The notes under the pieces: model-generated | Database searches by the model: none | What the model saw: only the letters and a program-made list of their open reading frames with translations | What the model was told of the DNA's origin: nothing | DNA from: Acidihalobacter ferrooxydans | Lineage (GTDB): Bacteria > Pseudomonadota > Gammaproteobacteria > DSM-5130 > Acidihalobacteraceae | NCBI RefSeq assembly: GCF_001975725.1 | Contig: NZ_CP019434.1 | Span: 2,807,322-2,871,321 of the forward strand | Reading direction: 5' to 3' | DNA length: 64,000 nt | Made by a program: the position numbers and the translations under genes | Shown: positions 50,066 to 60,042 of the stretch, one piece after another | Layout: the number at the start of each line of letters is the position of its first letter | Numbering within the stretch: position 1 is the stretch's first letter

Positions 50066-50800
50066 ATGACCGAAACTCACACGACACGCCTGCCCCATGC
50101 GGTTCTGGATCTGCCGTCCAGGCGGCTCAAGGGGCTGAAAATCGAGCGTCTGCTGGATTTGGCAGCTTTGCCGCAACCCATCGAAATGCTCGAAATCGGC
50201 ACCGGGTCGGGTGGCATCGCGCACTACTTCGCCACGCATGAAACCCTCCGCTGCCAAGTGACCGCCGTGGACGTAATCGACCAGCGCCTGCAAGACGCGG
50301 GCTTTGACTTTCGCCTGGTCGAAGGCACCACGCTGCCGTTTGCCGATGCCCGCTTCGATGTCGTCATCAGCAATCATGTCATCGAGCATGTCGGCGACGA
50401 AGCCGCGCAACGCCATCATCTCGCCGAAGTCCGTCGCGTCATGCGCCCCGCCGGCATGGGCTACCTCGCCGTACCCAACCGCTGGATGCTGGTCGAGCCG
50501 CACTACCGCCTGGCCTTCCTGAGCTGGCTGCCCATGGCCTGGCGTACCCCTTACCTGCGCGCCATGCGCCGCGGCCGGGTTTACGACTGCAATCCGCCCA
50601 GCCTGCGCAGGATTCAACGATTGCTGACCGACAGCGGCTTTCACTTTGAATACCTGTCCACCCGCGCCTTGCGCGAGACACTGGCCATCGAGAGGAACTG
50701 GGGAATGCTCGCCCGAACCGCCGCCGCACTGCCGGATGCGCTGCTCGACCGCCTCGCGCCTTTCAACCCGACGCTGATCTTCAAGCTGACGCGCGCATGA
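50066..50800 (+). CDS. class I SAM-dependent methyltransferase
   Basis: 244 residues with motif [17 protein letters not shown] (about 48-63), an acidic residue in [11 protein letters not shown], and the post-I to motif II run [20 protein letters not shown]. It is in the Methyltransf_11/UbiE-like fold group. Set within a polysaccharide cluster, it probably methylates a sugar or lipid-linked glycan. It follows the frameshifted GT4 by 25 bp and overlaps the next GT4 start (ATGA at 50797). Confidence 0.85.
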   Translation: MTETHTTRLPHAVLDLPSRRLKGLKIERLLDLAALPQPIEMLEIGTGSGGIAHYFATHETLRCQVTAVDVIDQRLQDAGFDFRLVEGTTLPFADARFDVVISNHVIEHVGDEAAQRHHLAEVRRVMRPAGMGYLAVPNRWMLVEPHYRLAFLSWLPMAWRTPYLRAMRRGRVYDCNPPSLRRIQRLLTDSGFHFEYLSTRALRETLAIERNWGMLARTAAALPDALLDRLAPFNPTLIFKLTRA

Positions 50801-51840
50801 GCTCCAACACACCTGCGCCCGCCGTCTGGTTCCCCGCCGTGCGTGCCCACAGCGGCGCGGACGTGTTCACCGAGCGTCTGTGCGCCGGGCTGAACGCGCG
50901 CGGCATCCGCGCCGAAATCACCTGGCTGCCGCTGCGCGCCGAATATGCGCCGTGGAGCGTGCCGGTGCCCAAGCCGCCCGCCTGGGCGAATATCGTGCAT
51001 GCCAATGCCTGGCTGCATCCGCGTTTTCTGCCGCGTGGGCTGCCGCTCGTGACCACCCTGCACAGCTGCGTGCACGACCCCGCGCTCATACCCTACAAAA
51101 GCGCGGCGCAGCGCATCTACCACACCACCTGGATCAGGCGGGTGGAAGCCGCCCACCTGCGCCGTTCCGACCGCATCGTCGCCGTGAGCCGCTATACCGC
51201 CCGCGCAGCCGAAGCGGCCTTCGGCCTGCGAGGCATCGAGGTCATCCACAACGGCGTGGACACGCATCGCTTTCATCCCATCGAGCGCCAAGCCCCCAAC
51301 CGCCCCTTCCGCCTGCTCTACGTGGGCAACTGGAACGCCCTCAAAGGCGTTGATCTTTTCAATTCGATCATGCGGGAATTAGGCGATGATTTCGAGCTGG
51401 CCTACACCGCCGACCGTAACGGCGCGCATGAACGCTATTCACTGCCGCCAAACTGCCATAATCTCGGAAGGCTCACCGGCGCGGCTCTGGTTGGCGCCTA
51501 CCAGCAGGCCGATGCGCTGCTGTTTCCCAGCCGCCTGGAAGGTTTGCCACTCACCGTGCTCGAAGCGATGGCCTGCGGTTTGCCGGTGATCGCCGCCGAC
51601 ACGTCGTCGCTGCCGGAGGTGGTCGAGGATGGCGTGACCGGCATACTCTGCCCCAAAGACGCTTTAAACGCATTTTCACAGGCCGCCAAAGCCCTTTCTC
51701 GTGATGCCTCCCGCTGGCTGGGCATGCGCCGGGCCGCCAGCCAGCGCGCGGCAATGCATTTTGGCATCGATGCCCAGATCGACAGCTATAAGGACGCATA
51801 CCATCGCCTGCTGGAACCCTCGACGAGCACAGTCTCGTGA
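50797..51840 (+). CDS. family 4 glycosyltransferase
   Basis: 347 residues, GT-B fold. The N-terminal domain opens with [20 protein letters not shown] and contains [12 protein letters not shown]. The C-terminal domain carries [28 protein letters not shown] and the donor-binding [26 protein letters not shown] (EX7E motif). It is coupled to the methyltransferase by an ATGA overlap. It converges on the next gene with a 49-bp gap. Confidence 0.9.
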   Translation: MSSNTPAPAVWFPAVRAHSGADVFTERLCAGLNARGIRAEITWLPLRAEYAPWSVPVPKPPAWANIVHANAWLHPRFLPRGLPLVTTLHSCVHDPALIPYKSAAQRIYHTTWIRRVEAAHLRRSDRIVAVSRYTARAAEAAFGLRGIEVIHNGVDTHRFHPIERQAPNRPFRLLYVGNWNALKGVDLFNSIMRELGDDFELAYTADRNGAHERYSLPPNCHNLGRLTGAALVGAYQQADALLFPSRLEGLPLTVLEAMACGLPVIAADTSSLPEVVEDGVTGILCPKDALNAFSQAAKALSRDASRWLGMRRAASQRAAMHFGIDAQIDSYKDAYHRLLEPSTSTVS

Positions 51841-51889
51841 GTGACTGACCACCAACCCTGAAGCAAAAGCGCCTCGGTCGTCTTGCGAT

Positions 51890-53014
51890 TCAAGCCTTGG
51901 CCGACACCAATACCGAGAAACAGTCGAGGTATTGCCGGGCCACTTTCTCCAGGGAAAAGTGCTCCTCCACCAGTTTCCGGCAGGCGCGAGACATGGCTGC
52001 ATGGCGCTGCGGGGTAAGGTCGAGTGCTGCTTGCAAGGCGGTCTCCAAGCCGGTGGCGTCACCCACATCGAACACCCATCCACTTTCCTCCGTCAGACAC
52101 GCATCCACCCCGCCGCAGCGGCTCAGCACGCACGGCACGCCGTGCGCCAGCGCTTCGAGGGCCGCGTTGGACAAGCCTTCATAACGCGAGGGCAAGACGA
52201 ACGCCCGCGCTTTGGCCAGTTGCGCGCGGACGACCGTTTGGGGTTGCGCCCCCATGAACGTAACGCAATCACCCAGCCCCAGATCGCGGGCCTGACTTTC
52301 CAGCTTGCCGCGTAATGGTCCATCCCCGATCAGCGTGCAAAGAAAATCTCTCCCCGACGCCCGCAACCGCGCCAGCACTGGCAGCAACAGATCCAGCCCT
52401 TTCTGCGGAGCGAGGCGACCGACGAACAGCAGTTCCGGCCCCGGCGGTTCGCGCGCTTCCCACGCCGGCAGATCGACACCGTTTGGTATGCGCGTCGTTT
52501 GCCTGGGCGCAAGCCCCGCCTCACGGAAGGTCTGCTCGATGCCGGGCGCGATGTAATTGACGCAATCGCATTGCCGGTTCAACAGCCCGATGAGCCTGTC
52601 CGTGGCGGGCAAGGAATGCAGCAACGCAAGATCGGCATTGCCTTCCCGACCGCTCGCAGCGGGCACGGCGACCAGCGGCGCATGGATCAGCCGCAGCTGC
52701 TTCAATACCGCCATACTGAGCGCCGCCTCGCCGATAAAGCGGCAATAGATCAGATCGTAAGAGCTCCGCTTGCGCGCTGTCAGAAACCACGCCAGGGCGG
52801 CGAAATAGGTCGCGCCGCGCAGCGCCCGGCCCGCCCGCTTGAACACCGGCAAATGGTGCAGGCGAATGCCTTCGCGCATCACGTCCGGTATCCGATGCCC
52901 GGCGATTTCAACATCGTGCCCCGCATCCCGCCACGCCCGCGCCAGCCGCCAAGCCTGCATCTCCGCGCCGCCGATCACATCGGGCGGCACGTCGGCCAGG
53001 ATCAGGATTTTCAA
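51890..53014 (-). CDS. family 4 glycosyltransferase (TTG start)
   Basis: 374 residues from a TTG at 53014. GT-B features are LKILILADVPPDVIGGAEMQAW at the N-terminus, RIPNGVDLPAWE, LLFVGRLAPQKGLDLLLPVL and LPSRYEGLSNAALEALAHGVPCV. I chose the TTG because it overlaps the asnB stop by four bases (TTGA), has a GGGAG site eight bases upstream, and begins exactly at the conserved first strand. An ATG at 53059 is in frame but would need a 49-bp overlap. Confidence 0.88.
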   Translation of the reverse strand: MKILILADVPPDVIGGAEMQAWRLARAWRDAGHDVEIAGHRIPDVMREGIRLHHLPVFKRAGRALRGATYFAALAWFLTARKRSSYDLIYCRFIGEAALSMAVLKQLRLIHAPLVAVPAASGREGNADLALLHSLPATDRLIGLLNRQCDCVNYIAPGIEQTFREAGLAPRQTTRIPNGVDLPAWEAREPPGPELLFVGRLAPQKGLDLLLPVLARLRASGRDFLCTLIGDGPLRGKLESQARDLGLGDCVTFMGAQPQTVVRAQLAKARAFVLPSRYEGLSNAALEALAHGVPCVLSRCGGVDACLTEESGWVFDVGDATGLETALQAALDLTPQRHAAMSRACRKLVEEHFSLEKVARQYLDCFSVLVSAKA

Positions 53015-54897
53015 GATCGCCACTCCCGCTGCCAGGCCATCAGCATCAGTACGTTCCACAGCACGTAACCGGCATCGATCCTGCCATCGCAGTGGCTTTG
53101 CCAGATGCGCCGAATCGTCGCCGCACGCAGTTGCGGAATGCTGCTCAGCGATTCCGGCGCGAGCAGATCATTCGCCCATTCGCGCAGCGGGCCGCGCAGC
53201 CAGTCGTGTATCGGGATTCCGAAGCCTTGTTTGGGCCGCTCGAACAGCTCGGTGGGCACATAGCGCGAGAGCAGTTGCCGCAGCGGCCACTTGCCCCGCC
53301 CATCCCGATGCTTGAAGGAAGAAGGCAGCGCGCCTGCGAATTCCGCGACCCGGTGATCGAGCAAAGGCGCGCGCATCTCCAGGCCGACCGCCATGCTTGC
53401 CCGGTCAACCTTGACCAGAATGTCGTCCGGCAGATAGAGCGTCTGGTCGCGCAGCATCATGCGGGCATCCTTGTCCGTGAGGGACGCCGGCAAGTCCGGC
53501 AGTTGTGCCCACAACGCGGGCGCATCGCGCCAGAACAACGCCGGGTCGGGCAACATCGACAATACCGAAAGATAAAACGCATCGAAATCGGGCGCGGACA
53601 GGCGCTGGCTCAAGCGCCACATACGGAAACTGCGCTGCGCCGAAGTGGCTGCGCGCCGGGCGGCGAAACGCCTGAACCCGCCGGGCAGCCACCCGTACAT
53701 CGGCCACAAGCGCCGCGCAAGCTGGTAACGCGCATAACCGTAAAAAAGCTCGTCCCCGCCGTCGCCGCTCAAGGCCACAGTGACATGCCGCCGCAGCGCC
53801 TGAGACAGCAGCAGGGTGGGCAGTTGCGAGGAATCGCCGAAAGGCTCGTCCCAGATCTTCGGCAACCGAGGGATCAGATCCAGCGCATCGGAAGCCGGTA
53901 ATACAATTTCGGTGTGATCGGTGCCAAGATGCCCGGCGATCCGGCGGGCGTGGGGCGCCTCATCATAAGCCGCCTCCTCGAAACCCACGGTGAACGTCCT
54001 GATCCTGTCCATCGACTGAGACTGCATCAAGGCGACGACCAACGAGGAATCGATACCGCCGGAGAGGCAGGCGCCCAATGGCACGTCGGACAGCATGCGC
54101 GAGCGCACCGTCTCTTTCAGCACATGATCGAGCCGGTCGATTTGCTCGATGGGGTGGGCGGGCGCCTCAGGATTGGAAAGACAGTCCTCCGGCTGCCAGT
54201 AAGGGCGCATGGCGGCTGTGAGCGCATCCAGACTGGCCGGCCGGTGGGCGTCATCCATCGTCAGCCGGAGATAATGTCCGGGCGGCAGCTTGAACACCCC
54301 CCGAAGGATGGAACGCGGCGCGGGCACATAGCCCAGCCCCAGCATCAGGGCCATTGCCTCGTCGTCGGTGTCGGCCGGGAAACCCGCCAGCAGCGGCTTC
54401 AGTTCCGAAGCACAGACCAGCGCTCCGCCCAGCCAGCCCACATACAGCGGCTTCTCCCCCATGCGGTCCCGAGCCAGATAAAGACAACGCGCCTGCCGGT
54501 CCCACAGGGCAAAGGCAAACATGCCGTTGATCGCTTCCAGCGCGCGCGCCACGCCCCGGCTTTCAACGACTGCGAGCAGTGTTTCCGTATCGCTGCCGCC
54601 ACGGAATGCCAACTCCGGCGCTTCCCGGCGCAGGCGCTCACGCAGTTCGAGGTGGTTGTAGATTTCGCCGTTGTAGGCGATGACATAGCGCCCGCTCGCG
54701 GAAACCATCGGTTGATGCCCCTGCGGCGACACATCCAGAATCGCCAGCCGCCGGTGCGCAAGCCCCAGGCCGGCTTCGGGTTCGAGATACACGCCTTCAT
54801 CATCCGGCCCACGGTGCGCCAGCGCACGCCCGTGACGGAGCATGTCTTCGCGAGTGGGTGGCGAATGCGGTGCGAGAATGGCGACGAAACCGCACAT
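53011..54897 (-). CDS. asnB: asparagine synthetase (glutamine-hydrolysing)-like amidotransferase
   Basis: 628 residues. Cys2 (MCGFVAIL) is the glutaminase nucleophile, and GLAHRRLAILDVSPQGHQPM and AYNGEIYNHLELR complete that domain. The synthetase domain has the PP-loop CLSGGIDSSLVVALM and ALSGDGGDELFYGYARYQ. In polysaccharide clusters this family often amidates uronic-acid sugars rather than free aspartate, and that is my inference here. The ATG at 54897 places the Cys correctly. It is the second-last gene upstream in a minus-strand run, coupled to the GT4 by TTGA. Confidence 0.9.
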   Translation of the reverse strand: MCGFVAILAPHSPPTREDMLRHGRALAHRGPDDEGVYLEPEAGLGLAHRRLAILDVSPQGHQPMVSASGRYVIAYNGEIYNHLELRERLRREAPELAFRGGSDTETLLAVVESRGVARALEAINGMFAFALWDRQARCLYLARDRMGEKPLYVGWLGGALVCASELKPLLAGFPADTDDEAMALMLGLGYVPAPRSILRGVFKLPPGHYLRLTMDDAHRPASLDALTAAMRPYWQPEDCLSNPEAPAHPIEQIDRLDHVLKETVRSRMLSDVPLGACLSGGIDSSLVVALMQSQSMDRIRTFTVGFEEAAYDEAPHARRIAGHLGTDHTEIVLPASDALDLIPRLPKIWDEPFGDSSQLPTLLLSQALRRHVTVALSGDGGDELFYGYARYQLARRLWPMYGWLPGGFRRFAARRAATSAQRSFRMWRLSQRLSAPDFDAFYLSVLSMLPDPALFWRDAPALWAQLPDLPASLTDKDARMMLRDQTLYLPDDILVKVDRASMAVGLEMRAPLLDHRVAEFAGALPSSFKHRDGRGKWPLRQLLSRYVPTELFERPKQGFGIPIHDWLRGPLREWANDLLAPESLSSIPQLRAATIRRIWQSHCDGRIDAGYVLWNVLMLMAWQREWRS

Positions 54898-54925
54898 CAG
54901 AGTGGATTGCCGCCTGCGGCGTTTT

Positions 54926-56092
54926 TCATGATGAGACTCCCAGCACATTCAAATATTGATCGGCGATTTTTTCCGGTTGGAATCGCGCGACCGCTTCATC
55001 GTAATCGAATCGTGGCGCGTCGCCGGTAAGAACGCGCAGCATAGCGGCTGCCAGCGCCTCCTCATCACCCACCGGCGTCAGGAGACCATAGCGCCCGCCT
55101 TCCAGAATCTCCGCCGGGCCGGATGGACAGTCAGTTGACACTATTGGAAGGTTCAGGGCTAGAGCCTCGATCAGCACGTTAGGCAAACCTTCATAATCCG
55201 AGGAACAAACCAACGATACCGCGAGGGTCATGAATAACCAGGGATTGTCGCGGTAACCTGCAAGCCAGATATCCTGTGACAAACGCGTTTCCCGGATCAG
55301 AGATTCCAACAACCGGCGTTCTTCTCCTTCACCGACAATAGCCAGGTGGCAAGGCATGTGCGCGCGCACGCGACGAAAAGCCCGCAACAAGAGTGGGAAA
55401 TTTTTCTGTTCGTTCAGCCGGCCCACTGCAATGAAGACTGGATAGTCATCCACCCAGGGGAAACGCGCTTCTTCTTGCGCAGCCGCTCGGATACCTGCGA
55501 TATCGACCGGGTTGTAGATCACCCGTAGCTGCTTTTTAGGTACTCCGAACGCTTGCTGGACACTCAATGCCGCTCCATGCGAAACGGCCACCACCGTATC
55601 GCTCCACGGATAGATCCGTTTCCCCAGCGCCACCGTCAGCCAGCGGTCCAGCGGGCGCTTTCCACGCTGAAGTGCCTTCTCAATGCTTACTCGTTCGCTC
55701 AACACACAACGCCCCTCCACGCCGGACAGCCTGTGGGCGATGGCCGCAACCAGATTGGCATGAGTAAGCGCCGAAAGAAACGCACGAGGCCGCTCCCGCC
55801 GCAGATAGCGGATCAAGGCAAAAATGCCGCGGCTGGGCCTTGATACGCCCAGATCGATCAGCCGTACCTCGGGCGGCACCCGCGCCAGCAAAGCCCCTTC
55901 GTGCCGCGCCACCACCAGATCCACCCGCAGCCCGCGCGCGGCGAACAGGCCCGACAAGGTAACGAACACGCGCTCCGCCCCGCCGCCTGCAAATGACGGC
56001 AGAAACAGCGCGATATCGACCGCGCTCGCCACCACATCCACAGGGCCTATCTGATTTTTCGAGGCAGTCTCATCAAGGCCATTTCCGGCCAT
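54926..56092 (-). CDS. family 4 glycosyltransferase
   Basis: 388 residues, with FLPSFAGGGAERVFVTLSGLF (acceptor-binding loop), VIYNPVDIAGI, FIAVGRLNEQKNFPLLLRAFRRV and CSSDYEGLPNVLIEALALNLPIVSTDCPSGPAEIL. The GGAERV opening and SGPAEIL ending resemble N-acetylgalactosaminyl/glucosyl transferases of the WbnE/PglJ group. Its start immediately follows the stop of the upstream methyltransferase gene (no gap), and the asnB start is 28 bp beyond its stop. Confidence 0.9.
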   Translation of the reverse strand: MAGNGLDETASKNQIGPVDVVASAVDIALFLPSFAGGGAERVFVTLSGLFAARGLRVDLVVARHEGALLARVPPEVRLIDLGVSRPSRGIFALIRYLRRERPRAFLSALTHANLVAAIAHRLSGVEGRCVLSERVSIEKALQRGKRPLDRWLTVALGKRIYPWSDTVVAVSHGAALSVQQAFGVPKKQLRVIYNPVDIAGIRAAAQEEARFPWVDDYPVFIAVGRLNEQKNFPLLLRAFRRVRAHMPCHLAIVGEGEERRLLESLIRETRLSQDIWLAGYRDNPWLFMTLAVSLVCSSDYEGLPNVLIEALALNLPIVSTDCPSGPAEILEGGRYGLLTPVGDEEALAAAMLRVLTGDAPRFDYDEAVARFQPEKIADQYLNVLGVSS

Positions 56093-57148
56093 TTATCTAA
56101 CCTTCGTGGCGCACAGCACGACATCTCCCTGAATGCGGGGAATGAGTGCCACCAGCAATTCCAACGGCTGGTAGGCTAGACCAAGTTTGGTCTGCAAAAA
56201 AGGATCGGTATGTACCGCTTCGCCTTTCAGGCCAATCCGGCGTGCGGTCGAAGCACGCCAGTGCGCCTGCACTTGCGCGCCGGAATGTTGCAGTTTTACC
56301 TTGAAGCCTTGCGATTCCAACCGTTGCTGCAGAGCTGTTGAATTAAACAAAATAAGATGATGGGGTACAAAAGCTAACCAATTCGCCCCAAACCAACGAT
56401 GAACGAGTGAATTGGCATTCGGGGTAGCTATCCATAACAAACCGTTGGGCCGTAGCAGGCGGCTACATTCTCTCAGCAGCTCACTGGGATCGTGCACGTG
56501 CTCGATGACATGACAGAGCGTAATCGCATCGAAACAGCCGTCCTTGAAACCTTGCGCTTCCAGCGCCCCCAAGTGCGCCTCGATGCCCTGCGAACGAGCC
56601 ATCTCAACCGCTTTGAGGTCGAAATCCACGCCCACGCATTCCCAGCCGGCAGACTGCGCGGCGGCGAGAAATTCGCCGTTACCACAGCCCACATCCAACA
56701 GTCGGTTGCGGCCTGGCGCCGGTTTAGGAAGATGGCGGGCAGCGTAATCCCATTCCCAGCGCAGCCAAGGCGGCAGCATGTACATGAGCCAACGCCCCCC
56801 CTTTAGGGTCGGCGTATTGCGGTAACCATACTTCCAGTTGAGGTAGTCGTTGCGTAGCCCCAGGGCCAGTTTGCCGATACCCCGCCTTTCCCGCTGCGGC
56901 GTGGGCTCGTGGGTGAAATAATTCTCGTAAAGCCTGCCGATGGAATCCGGAGTAGGCCGGGGATCGATATAGAACACACCACAACCCTTGCAGCGGTAGT
57001 AATCCCAGATCCCCGGCGTGCCTGTGTACCAGTCATCGACCTGACACACGTGATCGCGTTCGGTCGAATCGCAGATCGGGCATTGGCCGAGGTGCTCCAG
57101 TTCTGAGTCTTTCCAGATTTTCTGATCCATTAGTATTTTCCTGGTCAT
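56093..57148 (-). CDS. SAM-dependent methyltransferase with N-terminal zinc-ribbon
   Basis: 351 residues. The N-terminal CPICDSTERDHV ... YYRCKGCGVFYIDPRPT is a four-Cys zinc knuckle. A class I methyltransferase domain follows (LLDVGCGNGEFLAAAQSAGWECVGVDFD; DAITLCHVIEHVHDPSELL; GLLWIATPNANSL). This is the Methyltransf_23 layout common in O-antigen and capsule clusters. An in-frame ATG seven codons in (57130) is an alternative start. Codon usage is slightly more AT-rich than in its neighbours. Confidence 0.88.
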   Translation of the reverse strand: MTRKILMDQKIWKDSELEHLGQCPICDSTERDHVCQVDDWYTGTPGIWDYYRCKGCGVFYIDPRPTPDSIGRLYENYFTHEPTPQRERRGIGKLALGLRNDYLNWKYGYRNTPTLKGGRWLMYMLPPWLRWEWDYAARHLPKPAPGRNRLLDVGCGNGEFLAAAQSAGWECVGVDFDLKAVEMARSQGIEAHLGALEAQGFKDGCFDAITLCHVIEHVHDPSELLRECSRLLRPNGLLWIATPNANSLVHRWFGANWLAFVPHHLILFNSTALQQRLESQGFKVKLQHSGAQVQAHWRASTARRIGLKGEAVHTDPFLQTKLGLAYQPLELLVALIPRIQGDVVLCATKVR

Positions 57149-57208
57149 GCAATTTTTATAATGAGCGGAGATGCGCTGATTATCGCTTCCCGTTTAAGCC
57201 CGAAGCAG

Positions 57209-58501
57209 TCAATCTAATCGTCTCCCGGCCGTCCGCCCAATACCCAGAAGCAGCGTCAGCAGCCATGCGATCATGAAAAACTCGGCCGCATAGGTCGCCC
57301 CCACCGCGCCCTGCCAGCCCCAGCGCGGGATCGCCCACAGGTTCAATACAATATTGAGTAAGGCTGCGCAGCCCATCACCAGCACGAAAACGTGCTGCCG
57401 ATCCGCCCCGATGAACGCCTGCTGCAACAGATCGCGCGGCACGCTGAGCAACGGCAGCCAGGCCAACCAGCGCAGCGCCTCCGCCGCCCCGGCATAGTCC
57501 GCGCCCAGCAGCCAGGGCAGCAGATCGGCAGACACAAAAAAGACTGCGCCGGTCAACGCGGCATAGGCGAGCGGAACCGGGAGCAGCTTCAGCGCATAGC
57601 GCGCCGCTGACCCCACGCCCTGCTCCCCGGCGCGAAAGAAGCGCGCCACCGACGCGCCATACAGACCCGCCAGCGGAATTGCGGCCATATCCACGAAACG
57701 ATAGGCCGCGCTATAGACGCCCGCCGCCTCCAGGCCGCCGAGCCGCGCCAGCATGAGTTTGTCGATATCGACGTAGACCTTGCCCGAGGCGCTGCCCAAT
57801 GCATAGGGCCAACCATCGCGCATCGCGCGGCCCAGCCCCTGCCAAACCGGCGTAAATGCCAGTCCGAAATCCTGCCGCAACCGGGCGAGCGCATAGACTG
57901 CAGCCAGAGCGGCGGCGATCAGATACAACACCGACCACAGAAACAGTGGATCGGGCGCGCGCAGCCACACCACCCCAATCACCAGCGGCAGGATCGCCGC
58001 GACACGTGGCACGATGGGCGCCAGATGCATGCGCGCCGCACGCCCCATCCGCTCATGGCCTTGATAAGCCTGCATGGCGGCATGACCGACGCGCGCGAAC
58101 AGGATTTCGGCCACGCCAAAGCCCATGACGACATCCCAGTGGATGTCGGCGGGCAACAGCAGCCAGGCCAGCGCCCCATAGAGGAGCAAGGCGGGGGGTG
58201 CGGTGATCCAGAGCGCGGCGAGCGTTCGCCCCCAGGCTTGTTCGAAAACCTGTGCGTCCCGCGCCGTATCACGCAGCATGACGCCCGACACGCCCATGCC
58301 GACGAACCAGCCAAGCACCATCGCCAGCGCCAGCACCGCCGAATACGCGCCGTAGGCTTCGACGCCGAGCACGCGGGCGACAATGAGGAACACCGCCGCC
58401 TGGCCGAGGGTGCGCAGGCCAAGGCCGGCGGTCATCGCCAGCGTGCCTTTGGCCAGCTTGCCGGGCCGCCAGGCGCGCAGGCGCTGCAAGGGAGAGATCA
58501 A
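57209..58501 (-). CDS. polysaccharide flippase, Wzx/MATE-like (PST family)
   Basis: 430 residues with about twelve membrane segments. The opening LAKGTLAMTAGLGLRTLGQAAVFLIVARVLGVEAYGAYSAV is typical of Wzx flippases, and the middle KVYVDIDKLMLARLGGLEAAGVYSAAYRFVDMA is the second conserved region. It should move lipid-linked repeat units across the inner membrane. It is the first gene of the minus-strand polysaccharide run. Immediately upstream lies REP array H. Confidence 0.9.
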   Translation of the reverse strand: MISPLQRLRAWRPGKLAKGTLAMTAGLGLRTLGQAAVFLIVARVLGVEAYGAYSAVLALAMVLGWFVGMGVSGVMLRDTARDAQVFEQAWGRTLAALWITAPPALLLYGALAWLLLPADIHWDVVMGFGVAEILFARVGHAAMQAYQGHERMGRAARMHLAPIVPRVAAILPLVIGVVWLRAPDPLFLWSVLYLIAAALAAVYALARLRQDFGLAFTPVWQGLGRAMRDGWPYALGSASGKVYVDIDKLMLARLGGLEAAGVYSAAYRFVDMAAIPLAGLYGASVARFFRAGEQGVGSAARYALKLLPVPLAYAALTGAVFFVSADLLPWLLGADYAGAAEALRWLAWLPLLSVPRDLLQQAFIGADRQHVFVLVMGCAALLNIVLNLWAIPRWGWQGAVGATYAAEFFMIAWLLTLLLGIGRTAGRRLD

Positions 58502-58631
58502 GGTTTCAAGGCGGTGCGATTCATGGCGTCATTAGACTATCCGGGGCGTGGATCGGCAAGGGTCGTGTGTTGTCGAGCGGGGCTTCGTGGTGGCGGATGT
58601 GTGTGGTCGGCCTTGAGCGCGGGGGTGGGCT

Positions 58632-60035
58632 TCTGCGGCATCGCGCCATGGGCTCTTGCGGGCTATTCGGAATAGGTGGTGTGTTGGGTGGCGAGGTCGG
58701 GCGCTTGCTTGCGGGATGGCTTTGGTGGTGCGCTGGGGCTTCTGTGGTGGATGCGCTTTGCTTATCCACCCTACGTCACAGCAACCGTTGGAGTTTGATT
58801 CTGGGTTGGGGTGATAAGCGCAGCGCATCCAGCAGCCCAGGCTCCGGTGTCGCGCCATGCGTTCTTGTGGGCTATTCGGGTTGGATGCTGTGTTGGGTGG
58901 CGAGGTCGGGCGCTTTCTTGCGGGATGGCTTTGGTGGTGCGCTGGGGCTTCTGTGGTGGATGCGCTTTGCTTATCCACCCTACGTCACATCAACCGTTGG
59001 AGTTTGATTCTGTGTAGGGGGATAAGCGCAGCGCATCCACCGGCGTAGGCTACGGATCGCGCCATGCGTTCTTGCGGGGCCATCCGGGTTGGGTGGCGAG
59101 GTCAGGCGCTTTCTTGCGGGATGGCTTTGGTGGCGCGCCGGGCTTCTGCGGTGGATGCGCTTTGCTTATCCACCCTACGTCACGACCACCGTTGGAGTTT
59201 GATTCTGTGTAGGGGGGATAAGCGCAGCGCATCCACCGGCGTAGGCTACGGATCGCGCCATGGGCTCTTGCGGGGCCATCCGTGTTGGGTGGCGAGGTCG
59301 GGCGCTTTCTTGCGGGATGGCTTTGGTGGTGCGCTAGGGCTTCTGTGGTGGATGCGCTTTGCTTATCCACCCTACGTAAAATCAACCGTTGGAGTTTGAT
59401 TCTGGGTAGGGGGGATAAGCGCAGCGCATCCACCAGCGTAGGCTCCGGCATCGCGCCATGGGCTCTTGCGCGATCATCCAGGTTGGGTGGCGAGGTCTGG
59501 CGCTTTCTTGCGGGATGGCTTTGGTGGCGCGCTGGGGCTTCTGCGGTGGATGCGCTTTGCTTATCCACCCTACGTAAAATCAACCGTTGGAGTTTGATTC
59601 TGTGTAGGGGGGATAAGCGCAGCGCATCCACCGGCGTAGGCTACGGATCGCGCCATGGGCTCTTGCGGGGCCATCCGTGTTGGGTGGCGAGGTCGGGCGC
59701 TTTCTTGCGGGATGGCTTTGGTGGTGCGCTAGGGCTTCTGTGGTGGATGCGCTTTGCTTATCCACCCTACGTCACGACCGCCGCTGGAGTTTGATTCTGT
59801 GTAGGGGGGATAAGCGCAGCGCATCCACCGGCATAGGCTACGGTGTCGCGCCATGCGTTCTTGCGGACTATTCGGGTTGGGTGTTGTGTTGGGGAGGCGA
59901 GGTCGGGCGCTTTCGTGTGGGATGGCTTTGGTGGTGCGCCGGGCTTCTGCGGTGGATGCGCTTTGCTTATCCACCCTACGTTACGTCCACCGTTGGGGCT
60001 GATTCTGTGCTGGGGAGGACTTATGCGGCGCATCC
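58632..60035. repeat. REP array H: seven ~200-bp tandem units, each with an inverted REP pair
   Basis: Reverse REPs start at 58746, 58955, 59150, 59347, 59545, 59742 and 59951, giving periods of 209, 195, 197, 198, 197 and 209 bp. Forward REPs lie between them (for example 59014, 59209, 59407, 59605 and 59803) but usually carry GGGGGAT in place of GGTGGAT. The ~130-bp spacer (CCATGGGCTCTTGCG... to GATGGCTTTGGTGG) is also conserved, so whole units were duplicated. The 1.5-kb gap between the flippase and fabF genes holds nothing else. Confidence 0.88.
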
Positions 60036-60042
60036 GTGGGGA

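Noticed and set aside
53015-53059. ATG at 53059 as the start of the GT4 gene at 51890
   Set aside because: It needs a 49-bp overlap with asnB and adds residues before the conserved first strand. The TTG at 53014 has a ribosome-binding site and the usual 4-bp coupling overlap.
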